The notes under the pieces are model-generated. The model had not been told where the DNA came from. It made no database searches and saw nothing but the letters and a program-made list of their open reading frames with translations. Positions 40,748-52,970 of a DNA stretch of 64,000 bases are shown here, piece by piece (the stretch's first letter is position 1; the number at the start of each line of letters is the position of its first letter). Made by a program: the position numbers and the translations under genes. Origin of the DNA: Pyxicephalus adspersus (lineage: Eukaryota; Chordata; Amphibia; Anura; Pyxicephalidae); NCBI RefSeq assembly GCF_032062135.1, contig NC_092859.1, forward strand, positions 89,468,691 through 89,532,690, read 5' to 3'.

Positions 40748-41538
40748 TAGCTGCTGATGTTTTGTGTGGAGAACAAAACAATAATGTATGAACTTTTGGT
40801 ATGAACAGGTAGTAAAAAGCACCGCATCTTGTGGAAAGCCAAATAGACATGTGATTTCATGTAAATTTCTTTACTAAATTTTAGGATTTTAGGTAACAGA
40901 AAGGTATTGGTTTGCTGAGAATGGAACAAAAACTTCCACATTTCTTCCAAATACTATATACATGGCACATCTTTAGCTAAGACAGTATGGCTTTTTTCCA
41001 ATATATTTTGTTTAATTACACTTCAAGAATTAGGCAATGTAACATTATGTATATGCTTTTTATGTTCAACATTTTAAAAACTATATTTTACATATTTTAG
41101 ATTTATTTTATGTTTTATGCAAACTCATTATAGTACCTATATGCAAAAGCATATTTTAGGAATTACCCAAATTCATTAAAAGTTTCATTATTTTTAAAGT
41201 TTTGGATAAGTTCAGTATTTCCAAAACTAAAGAATTGGCTAAACTATATCAATAACCTAATAATGCAGTACATAACAATTCTGCATGGCAAATATATTTG
41301 CTGTAAAACCACAAATAAACTGTAGAATGAGTTGTGCTAAAACAAATTATTTATTGAGTTCCTATTAATGGGATTTTTAAAATGCTGCTTGTTATACTGA
41401 GGATCCCCTATAAACAAAGTACTAAGGCAATTTCTAGTTCTTCATTACCAAAGATGATAAAAATTTACAGCTTAGTACTATCCTACTTTTATTTTTTAAA
41501 CAATGTTTCACAAATACTTACAGATATAGCTATTTATT

Positions 41539-41540
<2 letters not shown>

Positions 41541-41576
<36 letters not shown>

Positions 41577-41586
41577 TATATATAAT
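41541..41586. repeat. (TA)n microsatellite
   Basis: About 45 bp of TA units with one taaata interruption. Confidence 0.9.
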
Positions 41587-43188
41587 ATACATTATACATA
41601 CAGTATACTAAAGTATAAAATATGTGTTCCGAGACAAAAATATAGCCTAGCTGATTTAGGCTAATTACTCATTAGTGGTTTTTACAAACAGTTTTATTCA
41701 GTTTAAATGGGTAACATTAAAATGAATGGGTTTGGTTTTTGAGGTTGATAGTGGCAGTGTAACACCATATTTTTCAAAACCCCTCCTGCTTCCGTGGAAT
41801 TGAATTGGATTAAAACCATCTTCTCCCTTATCCTAATATTTTTAGGCCTTTTCAGATTTTTTTTAAGACTCCCTGCTTAGTTAAGTACTGTAACCTTCCT
41901 CCCTCTCTAAAACTGAATGTACGCCATATATCTCATTTTATTTTTAAACACTCTATGCACCTTTTATGAAAAAATGTATTTCTATAGATGTACTATTTGC
42001 AAAAATTTTAATAGAATTTAGATGCCTAGCTTTGATGTTGATGAACGTTGTTAAAGCTTTCTGAGTTACTGAAAGGGAAGAGCTATGCAGATCAAAGGTT
42101 CTGACCTCACAGACTGCATGTTTGCTCCAGGCCATTGACTTAGAAAGTGTTAATATCAGATCAGCATAACTAAATTGAATTCATTTTTTGAAAGTAGTCT
42201 TTTAAGAATCAGGAACTTGTTTTGAATAATGTCATTCAGGTCACCAAAAGATGTTACTGTTTCCCTACATGTCTGAATTTATTATGACTCTTTGTTCATG
42301 GTAAAATTAAAGTTATAGGAAAATTCCTCCCAGTGTATAATGTTTATTACTGAGCTGAATACATAACTGGCCGATTAAGTATTGTAAAGAGTAAAATTAT
42401 AGCAACCATTCCACTTTCAATTACCTTACTCATTTCTAAAACTAAAATCTCATATTATGAACTTTTCACTTTTGCTTTGTTCTTTCTAGTGCCTTGTTGT
42501 AAGCCTGTTAGAATAAAAGTTAGCATGATGACTTTAATAGTTCCATCATTTTATTAGTACAACTCACCTATACTCAAGTAGAATACAGTTGTCCTAAACT
42601 GGCCTTCATGCCCGTATTAAAGAAAGAAAGCTATGTAAATATGAATTAACTTTAATGCACGCTAGAAATTTTCCAGTATGTTGAAGGACCACTAATAGCC
42701 AGTTAGGTTTATAGAGAAAATAGAGTCTTATAGAGTCTTTCATCGAATGGTGCATTCAACAAGTGTCCAGATTAAAAAACAAACATATGCAGTAGGTCAA
42801 CCTGCAAACTTTAGTTCAATTTCTGACACATCAAATTGAACCCTACATAGCTTTACTTTTGAATGAACTGGAAGTTCAACAACCACGCATTTCAATCAAG
42901 TGGCAATGGCAATAACAATAGAAGTAAGTGAGGAACCAAAAAACAAAAGGGCCTTGTCCATCGAAACATTTAGGAGAAACAAATGCAGTTTTGTTAATGT
43001 TGTCAACATTGGTGGGAATTATCCTTTGTTCAGGTTTCCAATACATACTTCTATTTACCTGAATGTAAGTTTTATTCTTTCATTGGATTTTTGTTATCTT
43101 TCAGAATCTTTTTAACTTTATTCCTTTTTTTCCAGATTTGCAGTTAAGTATTTTTATTTGTGTATTTTTATACAAAAAGCAATATCTA

Positions 43189-43189
<1 letters not shown>

Positions 43190-43224
<35 letters not shown>

Positions 43225-43233
43225 AATAATAAT
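43190..43233. repeat. (ATT)n-(AAT)n microsatellite
   Basis: About eleven ATT units followed directly by four AAT units, which makes the end self-complementary. Such arrays often mark LINE tails, but no LINE sequence is visible next to it. Confidence 0.9.
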
Positions 43234-46200
43234 GTTGTTAGATGCTAGTGGCTTCTTGCGTTTCCTGGGTACCTGGGTAGCAAGATCTTGGTACTTTCAA
43301 GGTTTACCTTAAGCTTCAATATATTCATTAGAAGAAAGAAAGAAGCCTAATTTATATTATACAATGTTTTATATATATATATATACAGAAATCAGAAAGA
43401 CTGTAACAGCAGCTTGTCATTGTACAAGCAGAAAAAAGGCCTTGTCACCATGGTACCTTGTAAAACAAAACCAACTCAAGCATCTGTTGAAAAAAAGAAA
43501 ATCAGTTCTCAGTAGTTTGACTAATCAAAGTTATTAAAACTTGACTGAATGAAAAACAAAATGTAGTACTGTATATTTACTAACTATAGTCTTTCTTTTA
43601 GATATTCTGTTTCCTCAAATTATTCTAGCATACTGGAGAAAAAAAAATAATACAATTTCTTTACTCCCTTTATTTGAGCAAATGTCATCACATGTCTTTC
43701 TGGGGTTTTTTCTTCATTTGCAGCACCAAATATTTTCTAAAGTCAAATTATTTCCTATGATAACTAAAATAGAAAGTTTCACAAAATATTAGTATGTCTA
43801 CTAGCGGTGGGAGTCATTAGAATCAAAAATACTACAGTTTTATTGTTTGGCACAAAGAGCCCTGTGTGATCAAATTACGTGTCAGGATATTTTTTGATGG
43901 GTAAATCTAATAGCCACTGCTATGTGGGTATCCACATGTGTCATAATAGCAGACCAAACTGCAACCACCTTGATAAAGGAGCATGCCTTTGTGGAAAGTA
44001 GTCAGATTTTATACTTATACTGGTCAGAATGAATATAAAAGGTCTAATTTATAAATGTGTTACACCCAACCTTTTTTCCCAAATTCTCACACAGCCTAAA
44101 TTAAAAGTTTGGTGAATCTTCCCTTAAAACTTAAAAAGACCCTTAAGTGTCCTAAATTGAACAGTGTATCATTAAAAATTCATTTTATTTTAAGGGGAAA
44201 GTTGTGCATTGTTTATTGTCTCCCATATGGGATATAGGTTCTCAAAAACCATAGATGCATTTCTAAAATATTGGGGCACTATTAAAAAAATGAAATTAGT
44301 ATAGAGCCATAGCTGATCCAAATTACAGTGGTGTATCCGTAATTTTGCAAAGTTGATTTCAACATGTTCCATGTAAATGGTCCACATCGTATTGCTGTGT
44401 TACTAACAGTGTGTATTGTAAATGCTTACTTGTGTTTTGTTTATTTTATTATTATTATTTTTTCTTTGCAATATGTCCGTTTTTGTACAATGTATTATCT
44501 CTGTTACTAAATGGAAAAATGACTGATTTGTTTATGAATGAATGTCTTTGAATATAAATGAAATATTTTTACAAAAGAAAAAAAACATAGAACTCAATAT
44601 GAGCTACTTTCTTTGTAACTGTATGATTTTTAAAAATGTGTCTTATTTACGGGCACGATTCCTTGTAGTCACTGCTGTGTAAATGGAATTCAGCTCTTAT
44701 ATGGCAAGTCGGTGGCCATTTTATAATGGTTTATGGAGCAATGTTTTCAGGGCTAAGAGCCTTTTTAAAGGGTACTATTAATATTTTTACAACAAAGCAT
44801 TCCTGTTTAAAAACCAGGTCAGTTCTATATATTGTCAAGCCTTCTTACCTTTGTTGTTGTCATGCTTAATAAAAAATTAAAATAAATATTAGCTTTAAAC
44901 TCCATGCTACACAAATCTTTTATAATATAAGCACAGTTCCCTACATAAATATCAAGGAATTATTTCAGACTGCAATATTTTTTTGTGTGTGTGATTTATA
45001 GTTGGCCGTGGGTTCATTTTAAAATCAGCAGAATAAACTGTTCTAGCATAGTAGGTAATAACAACATAGAGTATATCAAATACCCAGTCCCAAGGGGCCA
45101 TAAGGTAACGGTCCATGGACATTTACTATTTACTGTGTGTTTGCTCTTAAAGCATTGTCTAGCATACCTTTTCCTTTAAATTATTTTGTATCCTATCTGC
45201 TACTGAAGCTGCTTAATAGATTATAACAGAAACTTTTTTATATGCATAATCTCAAAAGTGTCAATATATCATCAGCTATTCAAGCAAACTTTGCAAATGT
45301 TTTTGATATTTCGAAAATTATTTTCTGATTTTTACGTTGTCTGTCATAGGAAAAACACCTTAGAAACATAAAATGCTAATGGAAAATAACTTAAGGACAT
45401 TTGCATAGAAAAGAAAAACTAGCAATATTTGATCCTAAGAGAAAATGGCCTATGAACATTTCTCAGGATAATAGGCGTTACAGATTTATATTTATTAATT
45501 CCTATTTATTTGCTCTATCATTATATACATTGCTCTGAAAACCAGCTGTAACTTTGTGTGAGCCCCAAGTGTCAGAAAATCACTTTTTTGAAAATCTCAG
45601 TTTTTTATTTGTCTGCGACCCTAAAAATCCAGTAGTGTGAAGTAGCAGCTACTGTGAAAACAGTGATTAATCCAAGGCACATATGAAGACCTTCCAGCAA
45701 AACAGCATTGACCTACATGGCAATTTTCCCTGTAAATAAAATAGAGTGCTAATAAGATGCATATCTAATGGTCATTTCTCCATGGCTCTTACAATGGTTA
45801 TGTGTGGCTGTCTTAATTTGATTTCTTCCTTCTGTGTCCTGCCTCTCTGTGTTGTATCTCATGACTGTTCTGGATTGTCACTTGCGGTAGGTTTTTTTTT
45901 CCTGTTTGGATAAACCATAGACAGTGAAAACATTTTGTGATTAGTTGTCTTGACAGCTGGGGCTTCTCAATTGAGATTAATCCACTGCTTAACACTGCTT
46001 AATACATCAAGAGGCTGAACTAAATTGATTTCATTCAAACAGAGTTATCCCCACAAATGCAAACAGAATTGCATTAGAAGGCTAAAATTGTGTAATTGCT
46101 GCAAATAATTAACATTTATGATATAAAAATTACAAATCAATCATGTAACCCATGTAACATTTCTTCCTAATATTATTTGAACTAAGGCCTGTTATTTATA

Positions 46201-48849
46201 TTGCAGAATTAGATTACAGTTTACTGAGGCCTGCTTTAATAGATTGATGAATACATTCATACATACACATTCTTTTTTTTATAAATAGTTAATAGTTTAA
46301 TAGTTAGGTACAACATAGTCCTAAACGTGGCATAAAGCATAAATATGACAATTTTTATTATCAGTGAAGAAAAGATAAAAAAAGAACCTTAATGGTTTCA
46401 AATATTGAAAATAAAAACTGTACAATAATACACATAGATTCTCATATTTTCACTTTTGTTGGTATCCTTACTTTTTCTTTCTAGATATACTTTCACTATA
46501 AGGCCGCCATTTAATTTCACATAAAATCATCCACAACCTGTATAACATGTCAAGGGAGTGATATTGGACCTTTGCCATTGACACACCTATAAGAAAAGAC
46601 AACTAAAAGTGATTCTAGGATTGAACTTTGTGGTTGTAAAATAAATATTTTTTGTGGATACACATCCACAGGAAAAGATTAGTAGGTGTATTCCATAAAC
46701 AATGTAAACCCAAAATCCAATCTACATTTACTTTATTGAAACAAGTAATATGTAACCTGTCATACCTAGCAAAAGTATTGTCCAAATGGGCAGGGCAGTT
46801 TACAAAACAAGACAATACACAGAATTTCTTCAACATACCACCAACATTTTAAATTGTTTTTACATTTAGCGATAAAACAGAGATTTTTTCTTGAATACAT
46901 TTGCAAACATATGTTAAGCCACAATGCAACAACAAGGCATTTCTGTACCAAACTTTATTTAAAAGGAGCTCCTATGTTGAATCATTTTAGAAGAGACAAA
47001 CTAAATTCCAAACTCACTCAATGGCAGCTTTATACCTCCAGTGTGTATTTGCACCAAATACAGAAATCAATAGTAAAATTGCAGCTACTTAACTATAACC
47101 ATGACAATTATAAGATCAGCAAATGTCCAGCAAAAATCACGGAACAATAATATATATAATATTATCATCATATTATAATATATGTGTATATAAATAAATA
47201 AATATATAAATTAAATAAATTATAACAAATTTTTTTGAAACAAGACCATTAGAAAATGGAAAAATGGACTGGCATCCATGGGTACTGAAATTTATTCCTT
47301 GAACTTTCTATATTTATATAATAAATGTCTGCACATCCCCTAAAATGCTTTTATTGTATACAGCTTTGTGAACTATTTACTGAAACCATTGTTAAGGACC
47401 AAATGGTTTCTGAATGATTTGAATGCTCTGTGCTGTAAATTTGCATTTTTGCCCAAAGACTAAAACATGGCAATAACAAAAAAAAGCATTTAACATCCTG
47501 GCAATTGTAGGACAGTGTTCTGCCAGATATATTCCTTAGTTAACATTTACCATGAACTTTTTTGTTGTTGTTGTTTAGTTTGCTGAATGGATTCTTGGCA
47601 TATACCCCTAGTTCAGGAGCCAAATCATGTTGTGCATTCCAGCAAAAATATTATGCTAAAATGTACTTCTCTTATCAGGCAATCAATAGAATAGATTAAA
47701 TACACTGTGTTTTATGCAAATGGATGACTTTGTGGTCATGATGTAAATTTGCCAAAAGTCTTATATAAAAGCTAGCTTTTTGGACAGGTCTATGCACCGC
47801 ATAAATATGAGCACAGGCTGTGCTTACTAAACCTGTGGTCACCCGTCTCTTTGTTTCTGTCCCTTACAGAGGAGATATAAAGACCAGAATTTTAAACATG
47901 TACACTCCTGTACATGTTTCTGTTCAGTTTAGGGTCCAGAGCAGATGGAATAAAAAGCAATACTTTGATAGGGGGGTCATTTTTAAAGGAACAGTTCTAC
48001 ATATGGACATATTTCAAACCACATTATTGTTTAATGTCAAACAAAACTTTTTCCAATCCTTGTATAAATGACAGGATGTTTGTACTCACAGTTGGATAAC
48101 TGCAAGTATAAAATATCCCACAGCTAAATGAAGTAAAACAAACAAGATTGTCCTGACCCACAATGGAGAGAATCATTCATTTTCTAAATGTTGTTATATT
48201 GCAGCAAGAACACATAAACCTCCCCTTACTAGTTTAAAATGAAAAACTCAATCTCCAGTAATGAATCTGCAAACTCACTACTTATTTACCAAACAATCCT
48301 GCATTATTTACTGAAATATTATCATTGTACAATTAATTCAGATCAGCCTTGCTTTTCCTAAAATATGAACTAATTAGCATAGACAATTTTTTCCATGAGC
48401 TTCCATTTTCTATAATAGCATGTTGTATTTTTGAACTGCATATGTACCCATTGTTGGCACTTTCATACTGAAAAATATCATACGGACAAGAGAAGCTGGC
48501 AGCATCTTTTATTTGAATGAGGCCTGATATATTGCATGCAGTAATGTTATAGAATTGGTATGTTACTTTTTAATAAAAACTTTCCTTGTCATACCTTTAT
48601 CAGCATGTTCACGAAACTTTTATAAAGAATGTTTATATCTCTTCTACTTACCAAACTTATGAATACATTTTGAGACATATAATTTTTATCTGCCTGCTTT
48701 CTTATTAAAAAAAAATAGGTATTTTGCTGCTTGCTGAGCATATACAGTATTTAAATGGACAGGTACAACTTCAAAAAGGATTTTCCCAAGTTGAGTTGCT
48801 TTAATTCATTTCCTTAGAAGCTTAGTAATGTCATGTTTTTTCTTGCCAG

Positions 48850-48984
48850 GCTTTGAAGGATGATGATGATGACGATGATGCTGAGACAGGTTTAACTGAT
48901 GGAGAAGACAAGGAGAAACCAAAAGAAGAAGAAAAACTTGGAAAACTTCAGTATTCTTTAGACTATGACTTCCAAAATAACCAG
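48850..48984 (+). CDS. syt1: syt1 coding exon: acidic linker and first strand of C2A, with seven-Asp run
   Basis: The 135-bp, phase-0 exon (45 codons, residues 119-163) has acceptor ttgccag and a slightly weak donor GTTAGA. It starts ALK, continues with seven aspartates (122-128) and AETGLTD, and ends with [16 protein letters not shown], the linker-C2A junction and first beta strand of C2A. Mammalian SYT1 has three aspartates at this place, so four extra in-frame codons are present, made of GAT/GAC triplets. Thr131 and Thr134 match the rat casein kinase 2 region (Thr125/Thr128) and are kept. The acidic linker between membrane and C2A is thought to be flexible and to interact electrostatically with the upstream lysine-rich part. 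Confidence 0.96.
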
Positions 48985-50868
48985 GTTAGACCCATGGGTT
49001 AAATCATACATCATAAGTTGATTTAGTGGGCATGACTCCTATGGGCTACTGCATACAGTCTGTTTATATTAGGGTTAACATGGTATGATGGGGCTTTACA
49101 TAATATTCCACATAGCTTCTATGCAAAGAAAGAGCTGGTCAACTTTTACACACTGTTTCATTTCAAAAGGTATGCTTGAATGATTCCCAAATCAAACAGG
49201 TTTTTTAAAACAATAACTGGTTTTTATTGGTAAGACTGCTTAAATCATGCCATTTAAAAAAGCCACTGAAAAGACAATGCATTCCTTACTGGAGCATTGT
49301 ATTAAATGTTGACAGCAGTTTACCCAATCTTTGCCTTGAGTATTGATGGGTTTCTAGAATCCTCATGGTCTTGCCCTTCATAAAGGGTCACAAATGATCA
49401 AATGTGTAAACCAGGACACCCTCTGTAAAATATGTGGCTGATGCTGTCCACAATTGGCCCAGTTCTGTTAATCCACAAATAGTCTCACAGGAGTGTGGTC
49501 TCTCTATGAAGGGTTTTAAACAATCAGGATACATTATGTTTAATGAGAGTATACATCACATGCAGAGGTTTACTGGTGTTAGATTTACATTGATCACTGC
49601 AAATTGAAACATATTTTTCTCTATACATTTAACAGATACAACCAACAGATTTATTTCATTTTTAGTTATGTTTATATACCAGTTTAAATAATTTTCAATA
49701 ACTACGTTTTGCTAGATTCACAAATGTCCTTTTCATGGTTGAGTGTGTTTGTTTCTAAATGCATTTGTGAGATTATTTGAAAAGACAGGGAAAACAGCCT
49801 GTAATTTTGATTTAACATGAGTACATTTCAAATGAAGCAAAGCCAGGAGCCTGCAGATCAAAGAGACCTCATCTTAATGTTCTGTGCCAATGCAGGAGCA
49901 CAATTCCTCTGTTCCCTTCCATTGTGACTGACCACTCAATACTCAGAGAATATCATTAAATCGATGGGGGACTTTATAAACCTCAAACAGCTTATTCCTG
50001 CCAAAGAATAATATGTGGAAGAAATTGGTCCTTAGAAACACATTTCACTTTCTCTGCAGATGAAAACAAACTTGTGAACTTTATTGAAAGAAAGCAGTTG
50101 TTCTGGTTCTTGTTGCTACAAAGTCAAATAAAAAGTCATTGAACTCCCCTACTGAGCAAAGTGTGTGCAGAACAATTGAACTGTATTTAGGAGCTGTATT
50201 GTAAATATACAGGCTTGTGCCAGTAATACACTGAAACTGTTTTCAGTGACCCTGAGTTTTAAAAATAGGAGATGCAATAGTATTGAATATACACATATAG
50301 CTACAAGAAAAGACAGCCATGAGGTATTGGGAACGGAACTGGGAAAAGCCATTGTGTGAGTGGAAAGACCTATTTATTCTGCAGATTTTCTATATGCCTA
50401 TGTAATACAAAACTTATTTTCTGCTTTTTTGCCAATGTATTACATTAAAATAAACTTTACAATAAAAAAATGTCATCTCTGCATTAGACACCCGTTGCAT
50501 TGTAAGATCTATTGTACCATATTTGCATACTAAGAAAAGGCATATTTGAAGACCATATTTGTTATATGATTACTTCCCTTGTCATCTTCGGCTGAATTTT
50601 ATATTTTTTACATACAGTTGTTCATTATGTATGTATTTTTTTTTTATTTTAAAGTACTTCTTAACTTTCTGAGAAGAGAAAGGGGGCACCTTTTAGCAAT
50701 ATGGAGGATACACTCCCCCAGTTACACAAATCATAAATAATACATTTTCAAAAAATGTTTGGCTAAACCAACACATGCCCCCCTCCCCCCTTTACCCTTT
50801 TTTCTGTCATAATAACAAAATCAAGACAATTCAGGTGTTGGATTAAGCAGTTGGTGCAGTGAAACAAC

Positions 50869-51040
50869 GGGCTTGATTTATTAAAGCTCTCCAAGACTGG
50901 AGAAGATAAATTCTTATCAGTGAACGTGGGTGATCCAAAAAATCTGCAATGGAGCTGATTCAGAAATTCATTCTAGGTTTGCTGGATCACCCAGGTTCAC
51001 TGATGAAAGTGTATCATCTCCAGCATTTAATAAATATCCA
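50869..51040 (+). repeat. MITE family A, copy with internal deletions
   Basis: Starts gggcttgatttattaaagct and ends ctccagcatttaataaat. The right arm (ctaggtttgctggatcaccc) is well kept, but the ccttggagagc block just inside the end is deleted. It abuts a family C fragment. Confidence 0.7.
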
Positions 51041-51055
51041 ATATTGGCAGTTAAG

Positions 51056-51225
51056 TAGAGCATTTTTATGGTCAATGGGAATTTTGCTCTTTACATTACT
51101 GGCCAGTGGGGGTAATGTCACCTTTATAGATAGCCAAAAAGATAATTGTCACCACCTAAACTGATCTGAGAGCCACAAACTTCCCAAGGCTCAGAGAACT
51201 CTTTTGGCAACAACGCAGTAGACGA
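51056..51225 (+). mobile_element. hAT-like MITE (family C), internal fragment
   Basis: tttacattactggccagtgg, then gtaatgtcacc, agccaaaaagataattg and caccacctaaactgatctgagag align with the left and right parts of the copy at 14,105-14,780 without the family B insert. It therefore shows the empty target site. Confidence 0.6.
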
Positions 51226-52888
51226 TAGAGGAAGAAGGGATGAATGAATTTGGTATCTAAAAATGGACAGTCTCTCCAAATGAGAGACAGTTGGGGACAA
51301 TCATGTGTACAGCCAATGATAATAAAATTCCAGCCACCAAGATCTTTCAATATATATTACATTTTGATACATACTGTACTTTCTGTCCCAATTTCTGAAT
51401 ATAACATTTAATAATCCTTTTTTCACCCATCACTTCTGGAAAACCCTGAGTAATACCATTTATTAAAAGATTACTGTATTTTAATATTATGTCTAAAATA
51501 AGCATTTTAATAATAGCCTTGCTTGCAAAAGGTGTTTTTATCTTTAAAAGAACTTTTAAGACAAATTACCAGCTATGTTATTAAATATATTAGAAATATT
51601 AAACCAATATAAATGATTTCAAGGTAAACCTTTCAAAAAAATAGACTGCTGCAAAATGCAACGACCCAGCGATTTAGGTTGTTGGAAGCCTAATTGTCAT
51701 TCACCTTGCGCAGAGCATTGCACTGGGCTTCAAAGGGAGGCATGACCAAAGAACTCTGTAGGAGCATGATAGCTTATTTCAAGCAAATATTTCAGAAGAG
51801 GAAGTGAATTATTTTTCCACTCCACTGGGTAAAAATCATAGACTCGTTTCTCTGCCTTTCATGTAAAGTTATAGCCGTTGTTTGGGTCTAGCTCACGAAT
51901 AATAATAGCATCAAAATAAAATAAATGACTCTAAATTATGATTTGCATTTTTTGCCTTGATTTACATTATTACATAGCAATTCCTTCTTTGAGGCAGAAC
52001 TTTGCTTTTGTATATGTACAGCCATCTAAACCTAAGAGTGATAAAAGTCACCAAACCTTAGAATCTCTGGCCTTGAACTGCTAAGAGGCTGTGAATTGTG
52101 TGACTTTGTGAATCATCCAAATGAAAGTGAACTGAAAATAACCTGGCTTACCCTGTTAAATGTACACAGTGTTTGAAGAAGTTTGCCAAAGATTTCATTA
52201 TAACAGTTTCACGATCGATATGGTCTGTGTCCAGCAGTTTATTGCACATGGGACTGGTCAAAGACAAGTTTGTTGCTAGGGCGAAAAAAAAAACTTCAAA
52301 ACAGAGTTCACCAACAGCCTTCTGTCCAGTTATCTAGAAAACAGGCTTAACAGCTTAAGAGTTAACTGCTTCAAAAAGTTGTTGATGATAATGCTTGATG
52401 ATAATCAAAGACATCTTAAAGATGAAACTGTGGATAAGCATACAGGGAGCGAAAGGATGTGACAGACAGCACTTCGGGGGAGAGATTCGTGTACGCTGAC
52501 AATGAAAAGCAAATAAGAAATTAGCAATTATTGCAGCAGAGACTAATGAAGCAAATTTAATAATCATTTGTGAAGCAAATTAGAGCCTTCCTTTAGCAAA
52601 AGGTGACAGCGTGTGTTATCTCTATTGAGAAATAAGGGGCTATTTATTAATAGTAGATAGAGCTGTTCGTTTTGACTCTTGGCCAACTATGAATGTGAAA
52701 CTGCTGGTGTTCAGCAAAGATTGAGCCTAATATCATAGAATCACTGCACATTACACATGTTTCAGGGTTTGCCTATCTCCATTATTCTCCATTATTTTTT
52801 TACCTCTTGTCCAAGAAAGTTTTTTAACCTTCACAGAATACTTTAGACATGAGGCTGTCTCTGGATGTTTTAGTCTTTCTGGTAATAC

Positions 52889-52970
52889 ATTGGATTTACT
52901 AAATCCAGGTTTGCTGGACTATCCATGATAGTCTTCTCCAGCCTTGGAGATTTTTAATAGATCAGGTCCA
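52889..52970 (+). repeat. MITE family A, right half only
   Basis: aaatccaggtttgctggact, then tcttctccagccttggagat and tttttaatagatcaggtcca correspond to the right arm of the element; the left arm is absent. Confidence 0.65.
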
